A DNA stretch of 64,000 nt, from assembly GCA_900472175.1 (NCBI GenBank), contig UCHD01000021.1, positions 62,001 to 126,000 of the forward strand, given 5' to 3'. Shown here in pieces: positions 63,594 through 64,000 of this stretch (position 1 is the stretch's first letter; the number at the start of each line of letters is the position of its first letter). The notes beneath the pieces were generated by a model. The model was not told the origin of the DNA. It saw only the letters and a program-made list of their open reading frames with translations, and made no database searches. A program made the position numbers and the translations under genes. This DNA is from Hyphomicrobiales bacterium (GTDB lineage Bacteria > Pseudomonadota > Alphaproteobacteria > Rhizobiales > Rhizobiaceae).

Positions 63594-64000
63594 TTAGAAG
63601 GTCGGTGGCGTGTTGATCCACAGAAGCACCGTCTCGCCATCATGACGGTTCGACCAGGCATGGTGGCGGCGGCTGTTGAAATAGAGGGAATCGCCGGGGC
63701 TCAGATCGTAAAACTGATCGGAATCCAGCACGAACTCCACCCGGCCGGACAGCACATAGACGAACTCCTCGCCCTCATGCTTGTAAGCCCCCTCGCTGGA
63801 AGCGCCCGGCTCCAGCACGAAGCGGTGGCAATCCATCTGGTTACGGCCTTCGGCCAACAACTGCACGGTCACGCCCGGCGTCGTGCGCGGCCATGTCCGC
63901 CATTCCCCGGAGCGCACCAGCGCCCGCACATCCGGCTCGTCTTCGCCTGAAAGGCTCGAAACAGTCGTCGAAAAATATTCGGCAAGATTATGCAGGACAG
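63594..64000 (-). CDS. XRE-family regulator with C-terminal cupin (cut by window edge)
   Basis: The reading frame is open to the right edge. The visible C-terminal part (about 135 residues) is a cupin: CHRFVLEPGASSEGAYKHEGEEFVYVLSGRVEFVLDSDQFYDLSPGDSLYFNSRRHHAWSN. Just before it, LHNLAEYFSTTVSSLSGE is the end of a helix-turn-helix of the XRE type. Such XRE-cupin proteins regulate small-molecule uptake or catabolism genes, often those beside them. Most of the DNA-binding domain lies beyond the right edge. It may control the adjacent amino-acid binding protein. Confidence 0.85.
   Translation of the reverse strand, partial: VLHNLAEYFSTTVSSLSGEDEPDVRALVRSGEWRTWPRTTPGVTVQLLAEGRNQMDCHRFVLEPGASSEGAYKHEGEEFVYVLSGRVEFVLDSDQFYDLSPGDSLYFNSRRHHAWSNRHDGETVLLWINTPPTF

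Overview
The window looks like a chromosomal segment of a Rhizobiaceae bacterium (Rhizobium, Agrobacterium or Sinorhizobium group). The reasons are the cyclic beta-1,2-glucan genes ndvA and ndvB, pyc beside them, a complete rhizobial-type C-P lyase locus carrying a FosX gene, the OppABC-DF and TctABC transporters, high GC, and dense ATGA/TGATG gene overlaps. I saw no IS element, phage gene, tRNA, rRNA or CRISPR array. Several genes start at TTG or GTG (pyc, ndvA, hglS, tctC, tctD), judged from Shine-Dalgarno sites and family N-termini. All identifications come from reading motifs; no database search was run.

Layout. Bases 1-16200: pyruvate carboxylase (cut by the left edge), a LuxR-type regulator with a complete acyl-homoserine-lactone pocket motif, then the cyclic glucan locus: ndvA (exporter), an OpgC-type membrane acyltransferase, and ndvB (a synthase of about 2,830 residues). 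Bases 15300-22000: a LysR regulator divergent from a four-gene set: an HglS-type 2-oxoadipate dioxygenase/decarboxylase, a D-2-hydroxyglutarate-type FAD dehydrogenase, an ALDH7-type semialdehyde dehydrogenase and an aminotransferase. Together these fit lysine breakdown via 2-aminoadipate to 2-oxoglutarate. Bases 22100-24550: a cytochrome P450 and an LpxL-like acyltransferase, apparently a two-gene operon.

Bases 24551-38064: a complete C-P lyase phosphonate locus in two minus-strand operons. One is phnG-H-I-fosX-J-K-L plus a hexapeptide transferase. The other is phnC-D-E1-E2, a 2H phosphoesterase-like gene (DUF1045), then phnM-N. phnF is divergent at the head. I see Pho boxes in front of both operons and an inverted-repeat operator candidate between phnG and phnF. 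No phnP or phnO is present.

Bases 38100-49400: sugar-acid and peptide genes: an FAH-family hydrolase, gluconokinase, gluconate 5-dehydrogenase, class II fructose-bisphosphate aldolase, an Opp-type ABC transporter with a fused double ATPase, an SMP-30 lactonase and an EamA exporter. Bases 49600-54000: an FdhF/YdeP-type molybdopterin oxidoreductase with a small translationally coupled partner, a DUF475 (TerC-like) membrane protein, and a 55-residue small protein lying between terminators. Bases 54100-60750: a tripartite tricarboxylate transporter (tctCBA), a separate periplasmic binding protein, and a TctD/TctE two-component system. Bases 61100-64000: an AcuI-type reductase, a DUF1801 protein whose stop codon lies inside a very long hairpin, an amino-acid binding protein, and an XRE-cupin regulator cut by the right edge.

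The parts most worth following up are the lysine/2-aminoadipate cluster, the possible replacement of PhnP by a 2H phosphoesterase, the two phn control regions, the small protein coupled to FdhF/YdeP, and the solute-binding protein placed between the Tct transporter and its two-component system.
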